From Flexithrix dorotheae DSM 6795 (GTDB lineage Bacteria; Bacteroidota; Bacteroidia; Cytophagales; Flammeovirgaceae): DNA of 64,000 bases. This document shows positions 15,715 to 25,796 of this stretch, piece after piece; the stretch's first letter is position 1; every line of letters begins with the position of its first letter. The stretch covers positions 124,427 to 188,426 of the forward strand of contig NZ_KB903432.1 of assembly GCF_000379765.1 (NCBI RefSeq), in the 5' to 3' direction. Both the position numbers and the translations under genes were made by a program. The notes under the pieces were generated by a model. It ran no database searches. It was not told the DNA's origin and worked only from the letters and a program-made list of their open reading frames with translations.

Positions 15715-17997
15715 TCAGAATGGATATCCAATTGCAATGTTCCAGATTAGGTTTTGCTTTCGCCAGCTTTTGTTTCCGAAGGCGATGTCATCTATTACCC
15801 ATCTTTCTCCTTCGGGGAGGTTGGGGATTCTGAGTGGGAAGGCCCAGTCTAATCTGAAGACAAAAAAGTCGGCATCTACTCTCAAACCAAACCCTGTTCC
15901 CATGGCAATTTCCTTGAAAAAGTCTCCGGAAAACCCTGATCCTGGCCGGTTGGGATCTTCATCTATCAGCCAGATATTTCCTGCATCTACAAACAAAGCT
16001 CCTTTCAACATGCTAATGATGGGAAAGCGGTATTCAATATTGGTTTCCAGCTTCAATTCCCCGGTCTGATCTACCAGTAAATTACCTCCGGCATTTGGGG
16101 AAAGATAGGAACCAGGACCTACAGAGCGAGCTACAAATGCCCGGATACTATTGGTACCACCAATGTAGTATTGCTTTACATAGGGCAGAATGTCGGAATT
16201 TCCATATGGAATTCCTGCTCCCAGAATTAACCGGGTAGCAAATTTACTCTTTTCCCCTGCTCCAAAGTAATACCTGAAATCGGTTGTAAATTTTGAAAAC
16301 TGTGAATAGGGAATACCCAATACTTTAGAAGATCCGGTGGAATCAGTTTCCAAAAAGGATAACCCACCATTGACAAGACTCATCAAATTACCAGAAAAAT
16401 CAGCTTCTCCTCTAAAGTAGATGTAATTTCTTTTGTTATCTATTTCATTGGTATAGATATAATTATAGTTTGTTCCCAAAATGAACTGTTCTTCAAAACT
16501 TCTTTTAATACTTGGGTTTTGTTCGAGATAATCTTCAAACTCCTGTGATTTACTGGTCAGTTTCACCAGATTGATATCTATTGGTCGGAAATTATGGGTG
16601 ATATATGGATTGCTCCTCCAGTTGAACCCGTAGAATAAATTGAATGAATTAAAGGTATACAGGCCCACCCGCTTTAAGTATCTAAAACCCGCTCCAACCT
16701 GTGTAATGGGCACATATTGTTTAGCAAGTTTTTTTAATCGAAAAGGATAGAATCTTGGAATTTCCAAAACGGGCTCAATTCCCAATTCATAGTTGGTGAC
16801 ATTATCCCCTCCACCATTGAGTTGTACTTCAAAACGGCCATCCAGGTTGATGGACAATTTTTCGGCTCCACCCAGCAGATTTCTATCTTTTAAAGTCAAC
16901 CGGATGCCCGGCCCGGTAAAATTATTGGACTTGGTGATGACATTGAATTCTGAAGAAAAAACATAACGGCTGTGTGGAGTGGTATAAATGGAAGCATTCA
17001 GTTTATCATTTTTGCCTTCAACATCATGAAATTCCAGATTGGCATATTTAAAAACACCAAGCCCCATCAGATAATTAAGGGTTTTGGTATGATCAGATTT
17101 GGAGTAATAATTTCCTTCTTCAAGAAATATTGAATTAAGGATCACTTTTGGTTTAAATTCATAAGTTTCAGGAATGTAGTGGTAATCATAGATTTCAAAA
17201 GTATCTGGTTGGGAATCATTGTTCAGGGAATGTTCCGGATACACATAAATATGGTTTATTGTCTGGGGACTGGTGGCTTCCTCAGGAAGATTTTCCTTCA
17301 GCTTCAAGTAAATGTTTACTTTGTGGTTGTTCACCGTAGAATCCACTACAAACTTGAAATAATCTCCTCTGAAATAATAATACCCTTCATTTTTCAGAAA
17401 CTTTTCAATTCTGGCTCTTTCATTTTGTAAGTTATTTAAACTATACGGTTCTCCCGGAACAATTAGAGATTCTTCCCTGAGCTTCTGTACCAGCATAGAT
17501 AAGGTATCGCCATTTGTTGGATAAATAACAGAATCAATCAGGTAGGCCTGGCCAGGTTGAACTTCAAAAGTGAGTGTTCCGGTTTTTGATTTTTTATTAA
17601 CCAGGTAATTTACTGTAGCATTGAAATAACCACGGTGGTATAACCTGTTTTCCATCATTTTGGAAATGGCCTGACCATCTACTTCGGATAAATAAACAGG
17701 TGGTTCGCCCATTTTTTTCTTTATCCAGTTTTTTAACCCTTTTTCTTTTTGGGGTTGACCCATGGTATTATAAATGGAAAGAGCTGGCCGCATCCAGAGC
17801 ACTTTACCATTAGGCCCAGGTTCTATCAGGCTGGAAAGTTCGTCCGTTAAATCTCCTTCATTATAGACTTCATGTTCCGTTTTAATTTCAATATCACTGC
17901 CATTGTAGAGGTAATATCCTTGTTCCAGCTTTTTCAATCCGGTACAACTACCCAAACAAATGATAAAAGCTAAAAAAATTGAATATTTAAAGTTCAC
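15715..17997 (-). CDS. tamL: TamL-type lipid-anchored BamA/TamA family protein (copy 1)
   Basis: This 760-residue outer-membrane protein of the Omp85 family has a lipoprotein signal (LGSC, Cys18), which marks the Bacteroidota TamL variant of TamA. N-terminal POTRA-like domains span about residues 25-330, including the GYFNATVNY and GYYYFRGDYF segments typical of POTRA ends. The C-terminal D15 barrel runs from about 360 and ends in IGYPF; VGPGSY and the PYGNSDILPYVKQYYIGGTNSIR segment correspond to conserved Omp85 barrel motifs. It should act with TamB in outer-membrane assembly or lipid transport. It lies 38 bases downstream of tamB on the same strand. A clear paralogue is at 54082-56385. Confidence 0.9.
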   Translation of the reverse strand: MNFKYSIFLAFIICLGSCTGLKKLEQGYYLYNGSDIEIKTEHEVYNEGDLTDELSSLIEPGPNGKVLWMRPALSIYNTMGQPQKEKGLKNWIKKKMGEPPVYLSEVDGQAISKMMENRLYHRGYFNATVNYLVNKKSKTGTLTFEVQPGQAYLIDSVIYPTNGDTLSMLVQKLREESLIVPGEPYSLNNLQNERARIEKFLKNEGYYYFRGDYFKFVVDSTVNNHKVNIYLKLKENLPEEATSPQTINHIYVYPEHSLNNDSQPDTFEIYDYHYIPETYEFKPKVILNSIFLEEGNYYSKSDHTKTLNYLMGLGVFKYANLEFHDVEGKNDKLNASIYTTPHSRYVFSSEFNVITKSNNFTGPGIRLTLKDRNLLGGAEKLSINLDGRFEVQLNGGGDNVTNYELGIEPVLEIPRFYPFRLKKLAKQYVPITQVGAGFRYLKRVGLYTFNSFNLFYGFNWRSNPYITHNFRPIDINLVKLTSKSQEFEDYLEQNPSIKRSFEEQFILGTNYNYIYTNEIDNKRNYIYFRGEADFSGNLMSLVNGGLSFLETDSTGSSKVLGIPYSQFSKFTTDFRYYFGAGEKSKFATRLILGAGIPYGNSDILPYVKQYYIGGTNSIRAFVARSVGPGSYLSPNAGGNLLVDQTGELKLETNIEYRFPIISMLKGALFVDAGNIWLIDEDPNRPGSGFSGDFFKEIAMGTGFGLRVDADFFVFRLDWAFPLRIPNLPEGERWVIDDIAFGNKSWRKQNLIWNIAIGYPF

Positions 17998-18035
17998 TTC
18001 CCTGTTATTGAAGGTTTGCTAATTATTTAATAAGA

Positions 18036-21000
18036 TTATTTCTGGGTTGAACTGGCTGCAGATTCATTTTTCAATTCATTTTCCTCCTCCTTTAATCCCA
18101 GCTTTTTGATCAGGTTTTCGATCTTCTTTTCCCTTTTGCTCTGTTTCTCTTCTTTTCCCCATTCCCGAAAATCTTTCACCATGATAAAGGCAATTCCCAT
18201 ATTTACCAATTCCCCATCGAAAGTATCGTATGAATTTTCTCTAAATCCTTTTAGCCGATAGCGGCCGTCCTCTGTGAGTTTGTAAATTATGGCGACATCT
18301 GCATCTATGCCTGAGGATTGTTTTTCATTGGGATTTTCTTCCCCTTCCAAATCAAAACTTCCCCCAACCTCAATTTCAAGTCGGTCATTCATAAATTCTT
18401 TTGAGACTTTTACATCGAGCTCGGTTTTAGTTTGGGCCTGTCCTCCGGAATAATCATCATAAGTATCGAGACCGAAACTTAAATCTACACCCTGAATGTA
18501 TTTTCCGGAAAGTTTATTGAGTTGGTCAGCTAACATGCCATTCACACTATTTCTGGCTGCAGAAGTGGCCATGCTGGTTGTGGATTGATTAGAAGCCACC
18601 GGAACTTCGGAAATAAACCCACCCAATACCAATAGGGCAAAAACCTGTTGGTTTCTTTTAGATTCGTAGTTGGGATCGTCCAACATGTTCAGTTTGTTAG
18701 CCACTGTGGGATATTTCACTCTGTATTCCTTTTCCAGCCCTATTCCAAAGCGGATATTAGGCTCCATGAGTTCTCCATTAATATCAATTTCTACCGTAAA
18801 GGGTAATTTCTGTCTATAGATATTTTGCTGGCTTTCATCATTACCAATCTCATTGGCTATCAGCTCAAGGGAGGAGGTTTTCACTTCATACAAACAGGAA
18901 ATATTGGCCTCGGCATCCAACACATCCCCTGTCCAGCTGATAAAACTTCCCTCTGCAATTTGAAATTCCTTTTTCACCAATCCATAAAAAGAAAGCAAAT
19001 ATTCCCCACGGGTAATTTCATACCTTCCTGTAAGCGTCATGTTTCCACTTTTGTTCATCAGAAAGTTTAGATGGCCTCCACCCACTACCTTGGCGTAATC
19101 TCCGGACTTTGGATCGATTACTACACCAAACTGAGCTTCTTTATCAATATCAATTACCGTATTAAGTTCAATTCCTGTGAAGGTAGGAATGATAGTATCA
19201 TTGGCGGAAATTGTCGGGTTGAAATTGTAATTAAAAGTAGTATCTCCTGCTTCACTTACGTTTCTGAATTCCACAATATCTTCATCGGAAATCATATCAA
19301 ATTCTTCAGGAGGAAGAACATAAGTCATATCTGTGCCTTCATCTATAGAAATATTTCCTTTCACTACGGGTAAATCCATGTTACCGGTAATATCCAGGTC
19401 AGTTCCCATCACAAACTTCCCATAAAATTCATCATTATCTTCTTTGGTGCTGTTTATCACCTGAAAATCTTTGGCATTAATATTCAGGTCAAAATCAAAA
19501 TCTGTATAATTTTCAGTGATTAAATATCCATCTACACTCAGCTTGTTATCTTCCCGGTCCTTTAAGGTGAAATTCTGAAATTCTATTCCTTGTTCATCCA
19601 ACACAATTTTTTCATTATCCATTTTAAATAAAGTGTTGATCATGGTAGGATTTAAAGTAGCTTCTCTAAAGTTCAACATCCCGGTGACAAATGGCTTTTG
19701 AGCGGTTCCTTGAGCCTCTAAATTTCCGGTAATTAAACCATTCATTTCCTTCAGGTTGCCAAGGGTGAGCGGCTCAAGTGTTTTTAAACTAAGTTGATTG
19801 ATATCCACATCGAAATCAAAAATTCCTTCAATGGACTGATAAATACCAGCTATCTCCAGATCATTCTTATCATTTTTCAAAGCCATATCTATAGCGATAT
19901 TGTGGTTTTCTTTATCGTCAGCGGAGAGACTTAATGTACCCAAATCAGCTTCAAGAAGGGCAAAATCAGTAATTTTAGAATCAACACTAAAATAGGATGA
20001 GGAGTCGGATGTCTGGTTCAGGTTTAAATCCAAATCGAGCATTCCGGTAATTAACTGGGTGTTGTACTTAGTGGTTTTGATGAGTTGAAAAAGATCGGAA
20101 AGATCAATGTTTTTGAGGTTCAGGTTTGTAATTTCCTCTTCTACCGCAAAATTGATAGCCGCATTTTCATGTGATATTTCTACGTATTCTGTTCTCAACC
20201 CTTCATCACTTATGTAAATGGCATTTTGTTCATTTACAGTCCAGGGATTATAATTCAGAATAAATTTTTCAGGCAGGAATTTAAATCGATATTCTTTTTC
20301 CAGCACTTCCAGATCACCTTCAATCTGATATTTATATTTCTTTTTTTCATCTTTCATTTTAAAACCCAGGGCGAGTTTTCCATTTCCCACGCTACCTCCA
20401 ATTTCCGGATAAGCCACCTGAAAAGAATCAATGGTGAGTTGGGAAAAGCCAACATTAAAATCGAGAATATCCTGACTTGTTTCCAATGCTACCAGAAAGG
20501 AATCAACTTCAATATCGGCATAATTTACTTTCGGAATATCAATATTGACGTCCAGTTTATTCTGATTACCCAAATAGGCTCCTTTTATATCTCCTATTTG
20601 AATTTTTTGAAGGTCTGGTACCAGAATGTCAGTTATAAAATCTTCTTCCAGAATCTGTACTTCAAAGTCAAAATTTTTCTCATTGAGCATTTCTTCCAAA
20701 GAATCTGAAGGATTGAGAAACCGGGAATAGGCCGCTTCTGCCACTTCCCCAAATTCCAGCAAATGAAAAGAAGCGTTGAGGTCAACGGTCATAAAATCAG
20801 AGATCAAATTAATATCTGATTTTCCTGGTTTTAGTGTAAAATCAAGGTCGGTGGTTTCAATGGGATATTTCCTTTTATTGGATACAATTACCAGTTCTGA
20901 AGCCTTCAACATTCCGTCCATAAAAGTGGAGTCCCGTAGGTGTACTTCAGAATTAATTTTTCCTTTAATGGAGGTTTCCGCCTGTTGTAAATTCAGCGCA

Positions 21001-23192
21001 AAAAAATCGATATTTCTTAAATCTATATCCAGGTAAAGTGCTGTATCTTTCTCCTGCATAGAAAGGCCAGTGGTGAATGAAAAATCGAGGGGTTGATTTT
21101 TCGAAGTGATTTCCGCATTCAGGGAATCACCAAAATAATTGGCTAGAATGTCTAAATCCCTGTAATTGTATTGGTTGTAAAGAAACTGGATGATGGAGGC
21201 CTCTAGTTTTATATTGGGTTTTTCTGTGGTAATATTTTTTCCTATTACTTCGGCATTTAAGGAAACAGGCCCTATAGTTTCATCTTCTAAAAACTCACCA
21301 AATTTAAAATCTTCCAGGTCGAGATTGAAGTCAAGGAAATCGGTGTTTCTGGTAGTGTCCATTTCAAAAGAAGTGATGGATCGAATTAAACCAAAATTGG
21401 AATGAAATCGGGTTTCTGCTTCCAGACTATCTGGTTTTCCCGAAGCACTAGCCTGCAAATTGATGAAGCTGGGAAGGTTTAATGGATTGGTAATGGAAGT
21501 ATCATTGATAATGGCCAGTAAGTCCTTTTGGGTGCTATGGAGAGAATCGATATAGTATTCAAACCTTAGGGCATTAATATCAGGCAAGCCTTTTACCTCT
21601 CCGTGGCTAATAAATTTAGTCTCATCGAAAGTATAAAAGTTAAATTTTTCCAGTTCAAAATCACTGATTTTTCCCGTTCCTTTAATATCAAGAGCAATAT
21701 TTTTCTCCAAATTTCCACCTATGGTTGGCACACTGTCCAGGTCGGGCGCAAAATAAATCAGATCTTTGAAGAAGAGTTTCGTTTGGTCAATTTCAAAATC
21801 CAGCAAAATGTCTTCTGGTTGAGCGGTGAGGGATTTAAGATCTGGGTAAGTAGCCTTTAAATTTGCATGGAACTCACTATTGAAAGTAAGGAGTTCAAGG
21901 TTTTGAAGGGCTAATTTCTGATGGTTAATAGAAAATTGTGTAGCTATGTTGTTGATGCCAAAACCACTTTTTTCCATTACAGAAAAATTTTCCAGAATAA
22001 ATTCTACCTTTTCCCTGTCGGCCAGCAGATGCCTAAACTCAAGGCTGAAATTTTTAAATTCAATATGAGAAGGATCAAAACCCTTGTTTACTGGTGTAAC
22101 ATTGTGATCATTATATTTAATGGTGTTGTTTTCCAGCTTCAACTCATTCATTTTTACAACCCAGCCGAAATCTAAAGAAATCGGTGAAGCAGATGCTGTA
22201 GAATCCAAAGAAATATCACTTTCTGCTATTTGAAGCTGAGATGAATCTTGAACAGGTAACATTGCCTGATCGAATTGAACCAGGGAATTTTTCAAGTTCA
22301 GTTTACCCAAATTCAGCTCCTGTTTATTCAGGTCAATTTTACCGGGAAGAAATGCCAATTCATTCAAATTAAGTAGCAGATTCTGGCCAGCAGTTTTTTC
22401 CTGAAATCTGAAATTGATGTCTTGAAGATTTAGTTCGGTTAGCCCCAGATGTGGTAAAGCTGACTCATCTTCGATAGAGGGACTTTCAGTTTTTTCTTCT
22501 TCCAAAGGTTGGTTACCAGTAGATTTTTCTCCTAGTACTAAAGAGGATTTTATGCCATTAATGCTAATTTGATCGACCAGAAAAGTGTTTTCCAGCAAAG
22601 AAGTCTCCTCAAATTCGATTTCCAGTTCATTTAAATGGAAATCGAAATCAGTAGCTTCCAGATAGTCGGAATAGGTAAAATTAATTTTTGACAGGATAAT
22701 ATCATCAATTCCTACATCAAAGGAGCTTTGAGCAGTATCTTCCACGGTGGTTGTATCTTCACTGGAAAATGCATCAATTACAAATTGGTAGTTGAAATTC
22801 GTGTCATTTTCTATTCTATAAATATGACTTGTCAATTGTTCCACAGAAAAATAGTCCACCTGAGCTCGGCTATTAAACAAAGCATAAAAATCTAGATTTA
22901 CGGCAATTTCCCCTGCATATAATAAGGTATCCTTTTGTAAGTCTTCTATATAAATGCCTTCCAGGGCAACAGCTTTAGGAAAGTTCAATTTAATCCCTCC
23001 AACTTCTACTTTGGTTTTTAGGGTTTCTTCCAAATAATTGGTGGCCGTTTGGGTAAGGTAATTCTGAATGTAGGGAATACGAATGAGTATGACTAGCAAC
23101 AGCAGGAGGGATATAACCGCACCAACTATCCATAAAAATACCCGGAAAAGCTTTTTAAGCCAGTTAGGTAATTTTTCAGTTAATTTATCCAT
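18036..23192 (-). CDS. tamB: TamB-family translocation/assembly protein (copy 1)
   Basis: This 1718-residue protein has one N-terminal membrane anchor (about residues 15-40), a long periplasmic repeat-rich beta region of AsmA-like type (NYLEETLKTKVEVGGIKL early on), and a C-terminal TamB (DUF490) domain from about residue 1250, including GDYAKVVGGGHLNF, GRYEITRGEYLLSFYG and LTEDGRYRLKGF. TamB-type proteins form a lipid-conducting groove bridging inner membrane and outer-membrane TamA/TamL. It is followed directly by tamL, as expected for a TAM pair. The length is somewhat above E. coli TamB (about 1260). The last 45 residues are a charged coiled tail. Confidence 0.9.
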   Translation of the reverse strand: MDKLTEKLPNWLKKLFRVFLWIVGAVISLLLLLVILIRIPYIQNYLTQTATNYLEETLKTKVEVGGIKLNFPKAVALEGIYIEDLQKDTLLYAGEIAVNLDFYALFNSRAQVDYFSVEQLTSHIYRIENDTNFNYQFVIDAFSSEDTTTVEDTAQSSFDVGIDDIILSKINFTYSDYLEATDFDFHLNELEIEFEETSLLENTFLVDQISINGIKSSLVLGEKSTGNQPLEEEKTESPSIEDESALPHLGLTELNLQDINFRFQEKTAGQNLLLNLNELAFLPGKIDLNKQELNLGKLNLKNSLVQFDQAMLPVQDSSQLQIAESDISLDSTASASPISLDFGWVVKMNELKLENNTIKYNDHNVTPVNKGFDPSHIEFKNFSLEFRHLLADREKVEFILENFSVMEKSGFGINNIATQFSINHQKLALQNLELLTFNSEFHANLKATYPDLKSLTAQPEDILLDFEIDQTKLFFKDLIYFAPDLDSVPTIGGNLEKNIALDIKGTGKISDFELEKFNFYTFDETKFISHGEVKGLPDINALRFEYYIDSLHSTQKDLLAIINDTSITNPLNLPSFINLQASASGKPDSLEAETRFHSNFGLIRSITSFEMDTTRNTDFLDFNLDLEDFKFGEFLEDETIGPVSLNAEVIGKNITTEKPNIKLEASIIQFLYNQYNYRDLDILANYFGDSLNAEITSKNQPLDFSFTTGLSMQEKDTALYLDIDLRNIDFFALNLQQAETSIKGKINSEVHLRDSTFMDGMLKASELVIVSNKRKYPIETTDLDFTLKPGKSDINLISDFMTVDLNASFHLLEFGEVAEAAYSRFLNPSDSLEEMLNEKNFDFEVQILEEDFITDILVPDLQKIQIGDIKGAYLGNQNKLDVNIDIPKVNYADIEVDSFLVALETSQDILDFNVGFSQLTIDSFQVAYPEIGGSVGNGKLALGFKMKDEKKKYKYQIEGDLEVLEKEYRFKFLPEKFILNYNPWTVNEQNAIYISDEGLRTEYVEISHENAAINFAVEEEITNLNLKNIDLSDLFQLIKTTKYNTQLITGMLDLDLNLNQTSDSSSYFSVDSKITDFALLEADLGTLSLSADDKENHNIAIDMALKNDKNDLEIAGIYQSIEGIFDFDVDINQLSLKTLEPLTLGNLKEMNGLITGNLEAQGTAQKPFVTGMLNFREATLNPTMINTLFKMDNEKIVLDEQGIEFQNFTLKDREDNKLSVDGYLITENYTDFDFDLNINAKDFQVINSTKEDNDEFYGKFVMGTDLDITGNMDLPVVKGNISIDEGTDMTYVLPPEEFDMISDEDIVEFRNVSEAGDTTFNYNFNPTISANDTIIPTFTGIELNTVIDIDKEAQFGVVIDPKSGDYAKVVGGGHLNFLMNKSGNMTLTGRYEITRGEYLLSFYGLVKKEFQIAEGSFISWTGDVLDAEANISCLYEVKTSSLELIANEIGNDESQQNIYRQKLPFTVEIDINGELMEPNIRFGIGLEKEYRVKYPTVANKLNMLDDPNYESKRNQQVFALLVLGGFISEVPVASNQSTTSMATSAARNSVNGMLADQLNKLSGKYIQGVDLSFGLDTYDDYSGGQAQTKTELDVKVSKEFMNDRLEIEVGGSFDLEGEENPNEKQSSGIDADVAIIYKLTEDGRYRLKGFRENSYDTFDGELVNMGIAFIMVKDFREWGKEEKQSKREKKIENLIKKLGLKEEENELKNESAASSTQK

Positions 23193-23509
23193 GCCAATAA
23201 TTTAGTGCTAGTTTTTACTTCTAAGTTCAAGAGTAAATGTTATAATTAAAAAAATTACAGGTTAAAATTGTTTCAACTTTTTGAAATTTTATTTGATTAT
23301 TTTTTTTGGTAATTTTTCAGGGATTACTCAAATCCATCTAATTCGAAATTAGAATATCCGGGTTGAGCGAAAGGTAGGTAGGCAGGTGTTTCAAAATTTG
23401 TTCTTCTTACAAAGTAAAGAGATTTAACTTATTTCTTTAATTAAGACTTCATAAAATATTTGGTTTAGTACAATTGAACTAAAAAAAGAGTGCGAAAAAA
23501 TTGTAAATA
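23193..23509. other. Divergent intergenic region, no gene seen
   Basis: This 317-base AT-rich stretch separates divergent tamB and the Tat-exported isomerase gene, so it should hold promoters for both. I see no exact TAnnTTTG box with a well-placed -33 element on either strand, and no strong hairpin or conserved ORF. Confidence 0.5.
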
Positions 23510-24346
23510 ATGAAAAGAAGAAAATTTATTCACCATTCCGCTTTGGGAATGGTTGGCCTGTCAATGGCTACCCCACAAAATTGGTTCTTGGGAAAAAAGA
23601 GGGAATTGGGGATTATTCTCAATACTGTGAAGAAGGAAATGGAAGAGAATCCTGAAAAAACACTAGAGCAACTGGCTGAACTTGGGTACAATTATGTAGA
23701 AGGAGGAGTTTATGGCAAATCAGCAGCCTCATATGGAAAAATACTGAAAAGTCTGGGGTTAAAATCAATTGCCGGAGGAGCGGCTATGGGGAACTTCGAA
23801 AAAGACCTGGGTAAGTATCTAGATCAGGCGAATGCCTTAAATTATGCCTATATTGTTTGCTATTGGCCGTGGATGAGTTCTGCCACAAATCTGACTTTGG
23901 AAGAATGTAAGAAAACTGCGGAACGGTTGAACAGAATTGGCGAAAAGGTAAAAAAGGAAGGGTTCCGGTTGGCCTGGCATAATCACGATAAAGAATTTGC
24001 TGATATTGGCCAAATGGATAAACCTTTTGATGTATTGATGAAAAATACTGACCCGGAGTTGGTGACAGTGGAAATGGATTTGTATTGGGTAAAAAAAGGA
24101 AATGCAGATCCTGTGGACTTAATTAAGCGATACCCAGGAAGGTTTGAATTATTCCATGTAAAGGACATGGATTTGACATCTGAAAGAAAAATGACTTGTG
24201 TAGGAGAAGGGAAAATTAATTTTAAAGAAATCTTTAAATGGAGTAAAAAAGCCGGATTAAAATACCCCATTGTTGAAAATGAACAAAGCACAAATGGTAT
24301 TCAATGTGCAACCATAAGTTATAAAAGTACCTTTACTGCATTGTAG
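23510..24346 (+). CDS. Tat-exported sugar phosphate isomerase/epimerase
   Basis: This 278-residue TIM-barrel protein has a twin-arginine-like signal (K-R-R-K-F-I, residues 2-7, then a moderately hydrophobic stretch). The mature domain carries the xylose-isomerase-like motifs LAWHNHDKEF, VTVEMDLYWVKKGNADPVDLI, LFHVKDMD and YPIVENEQ, with metal ligands on these strand ends. It is the first of three co-directional genes (isomerase, Gfo/Idh/MocA, PHP phosphoesterase) that look like an exported sugar-modification unit. It is distinct from the Tat-exported isomerase at 8937. The substrate is unknown. Confidence 0.88.
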   Translation: MKRRKFIHHSALGMVGLSMATPQNWFLGKKRELGIILNTVKKEMEENPEKTLEQLAELGYNYVEGGVYGKSAASYGKILKSLGLKSIAGGAAMGNFEKDLGKYLDQANALNYAYIVCYWPWMSSATNLTLEECKKTAERLNRIGEKVKKEGFRLAWHNHDKEFADIGQMDKPFDVLMKNTDPELVTVEMDLYWVKKGNADPVDLIKRYPGRFELFHVKDMDLTSERKMTCVGEGKINFKEIFKWSKKAGLKYPIVENEQSTNGIQCATISYKSTFTAL

Positions 24347-24381
24347 CTCATGAAAATTACTCACTTTACTCAATATTGAAA

Positions 24382-25713
24382 ATGAAAAACTCAAGAAGAA
24401 AATTTCTACACCATTCGGGATTGGCAATTGCCGGAAGCAGCCTGGCTTTTCCCCACATTCTAAGTGCTAAAAACTGGAAAGTTGCTCCAAGCGATCAGGT
24501 AAATGTGGGGCTAATAGGTTGTCGACAAAGAGGATTTGCGGTATTAAAAGATCATTTGACCATGCCTGAGGTTAATTGTGTAGCGATATGCGATGTGGAT
24601 GAAAATGTGCTTAATGAAAAGAAAGCTGAATTGAAAGACAAATACAATCAAGATCCTAAAGTATATCTCGATTTCAGAAAATTGCTTGAACAAAAAGATA
24701 TAGATGCTGTGATTATTGGTACACCAGATCACTGGCACTGTTTACCCAGTGTCTATGCCTGCCAGGCAGGGAAGGATGTCTACGTAGAAAAACCCATGGC
24801 TAATTCTATTGCGGAATGTGATTTAATGGTGGCTGCGGCTAATAAATACAACAGGATAGTCCAGGTGGGCCAACAGCAACGAAGTGGTGAAGTTTGGAAT
24901 GCTGCAATGAAGGAAATCTGGTCTGGCAAATTAGGTAAATTGAGGAGAGCTAATATTTGGGCAAATTTTAATTATGGCTTAGGGCCTAAAAAAGTCTCAG
25001 ATACTCCTGCTCCTAATGGAGTTGACTATGATTTTTGGCTGGGACCGGCAGCGACTCTGCCTTTTAATGATTCCCGATTCCATGGGAGCTGGCGCTTTTT
25101 CTGGGATTATGGTGGAGGTTTAATGACTGATTGGGGAGTCCATTTGATTGATATGGCACTTTGGGCCAGGAAAATAGAAACACCACCAAAATCGGTGCTG
25201 GCCTCCGGAACTCATGGAGAATTTAGTGACCGATCCACAGAGACCTTTAATACTATGTCGGTGCTTTTCCCCATGGAAGATGATTATTTAATTCAATGGG
25301 AGCATACAGCAGGGACACAAAATGGTCCCTATGGCAGGTTATATGGAATTGCCTTTGTTGGTGAAAATGGAACTTTAGTCGCAGATAGAAGAGGTTGGGA
25401 AATATATCCGGAGTGGGATAATGCTAAAAAAGCTAACAAAATAGAAGAATCAAAATTTAATTCTGAAGCCAACTCTACCGTGTTGCATGCTCAGGACTTT
25501 GTAAACTGTATTAAGACCAGAGAACAGCCTTCCTGTAATGCGGAAGTTGGTAGAAATGTGGCACTTTATGCTCATTTTGCCAATATCGCACTTCGTTCAG
25601 GAGCCTATAAATTGAATTGGGATGTGGGAAAAGGCAAATTTGATCACAAAGCGGCCAATAAATTCATCACTCCGAAATACAGAAGTCCCTGGGAGCTGCC
25701 AAAAGCGGTTTAA
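24382..25713 (+). CDS. Tat-exported Gfo/Idh/MocA family oxidoreductase
   Basis: This 443-residue protein has an N-terminal Tat signal (N-S-R-R-K-F-L, residues 3-9) followed by a Rossmann domain (VNVGLIGCRQRG) and the catalytic EKP motif at 136-138 (YVEKPMA). The long C-terminal region carries GGGLMTDWGVHLIDM, typical of the exported Gfo/Idh proteins of Bacteroidota and Planctomycetota. Like Zymomonas glucose-fructose oxidoreductase and GH109 enzymes, it probably folds around a tightly bound nicotinamide cofactor before export. It lies 35 bases after the exported isomerase gene. I chose the ATG at 24382 over a TTG two codons upstream. Confidence 0.9.
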   Translation: MKNSRRKFLHHSGLAIAGSSLAFPHILSAKNWKVAPSDQVNVGLIGCRQRGFAVLKDHLTMPEVNCVAICDVDENVLNEKKAELKDKYNQDPKVYLDFRKLLEQKDIDAVIIGTPDHWHCLPSVYACQAGKDVYVEKPMANSIAECDLMVAAANKYNRIVQVGQQQRSGEVWNAAMKEIWSGKLGKLRRANIWANFNYGLGPKKVSDTPAPNGVDYDFWLGPAATLPFNDSRFHGSWRFFWDYGGGLMTDWGVHLIDMALWARKIETPPKSVLASGTHGEFSDRSTETFNTMSVLFPMEDDYLIQWEHTAGTQNGPYGRLYGIAFVGENGTLVADRRGWEIYPEWDNAKKANKIEESKFNSEANSTVLHAQDFVNCIKTREQPSCNAEVGRNVALYAHFANIALRSGAYKLNWDVGKGKFDHKAANKFITPKYRSPWELPKAV

Positions 25714-25796
25714 TTTTTAGTTAAATATCAGGATTCATTTTGGAACAAAAAAAATAATGCTGATTTTAGGTTTTAAACATTAAAACCTAAAAACTA

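Noticed and set aside
20226-20708. 160-residue plus-strand ORF inside tamB copy 1
   Set aside because: It lies entirely opposite a long conserved gene, is Phe/Ile-rich from the antisense of beta-repeat codons, and has no recognisable motif.
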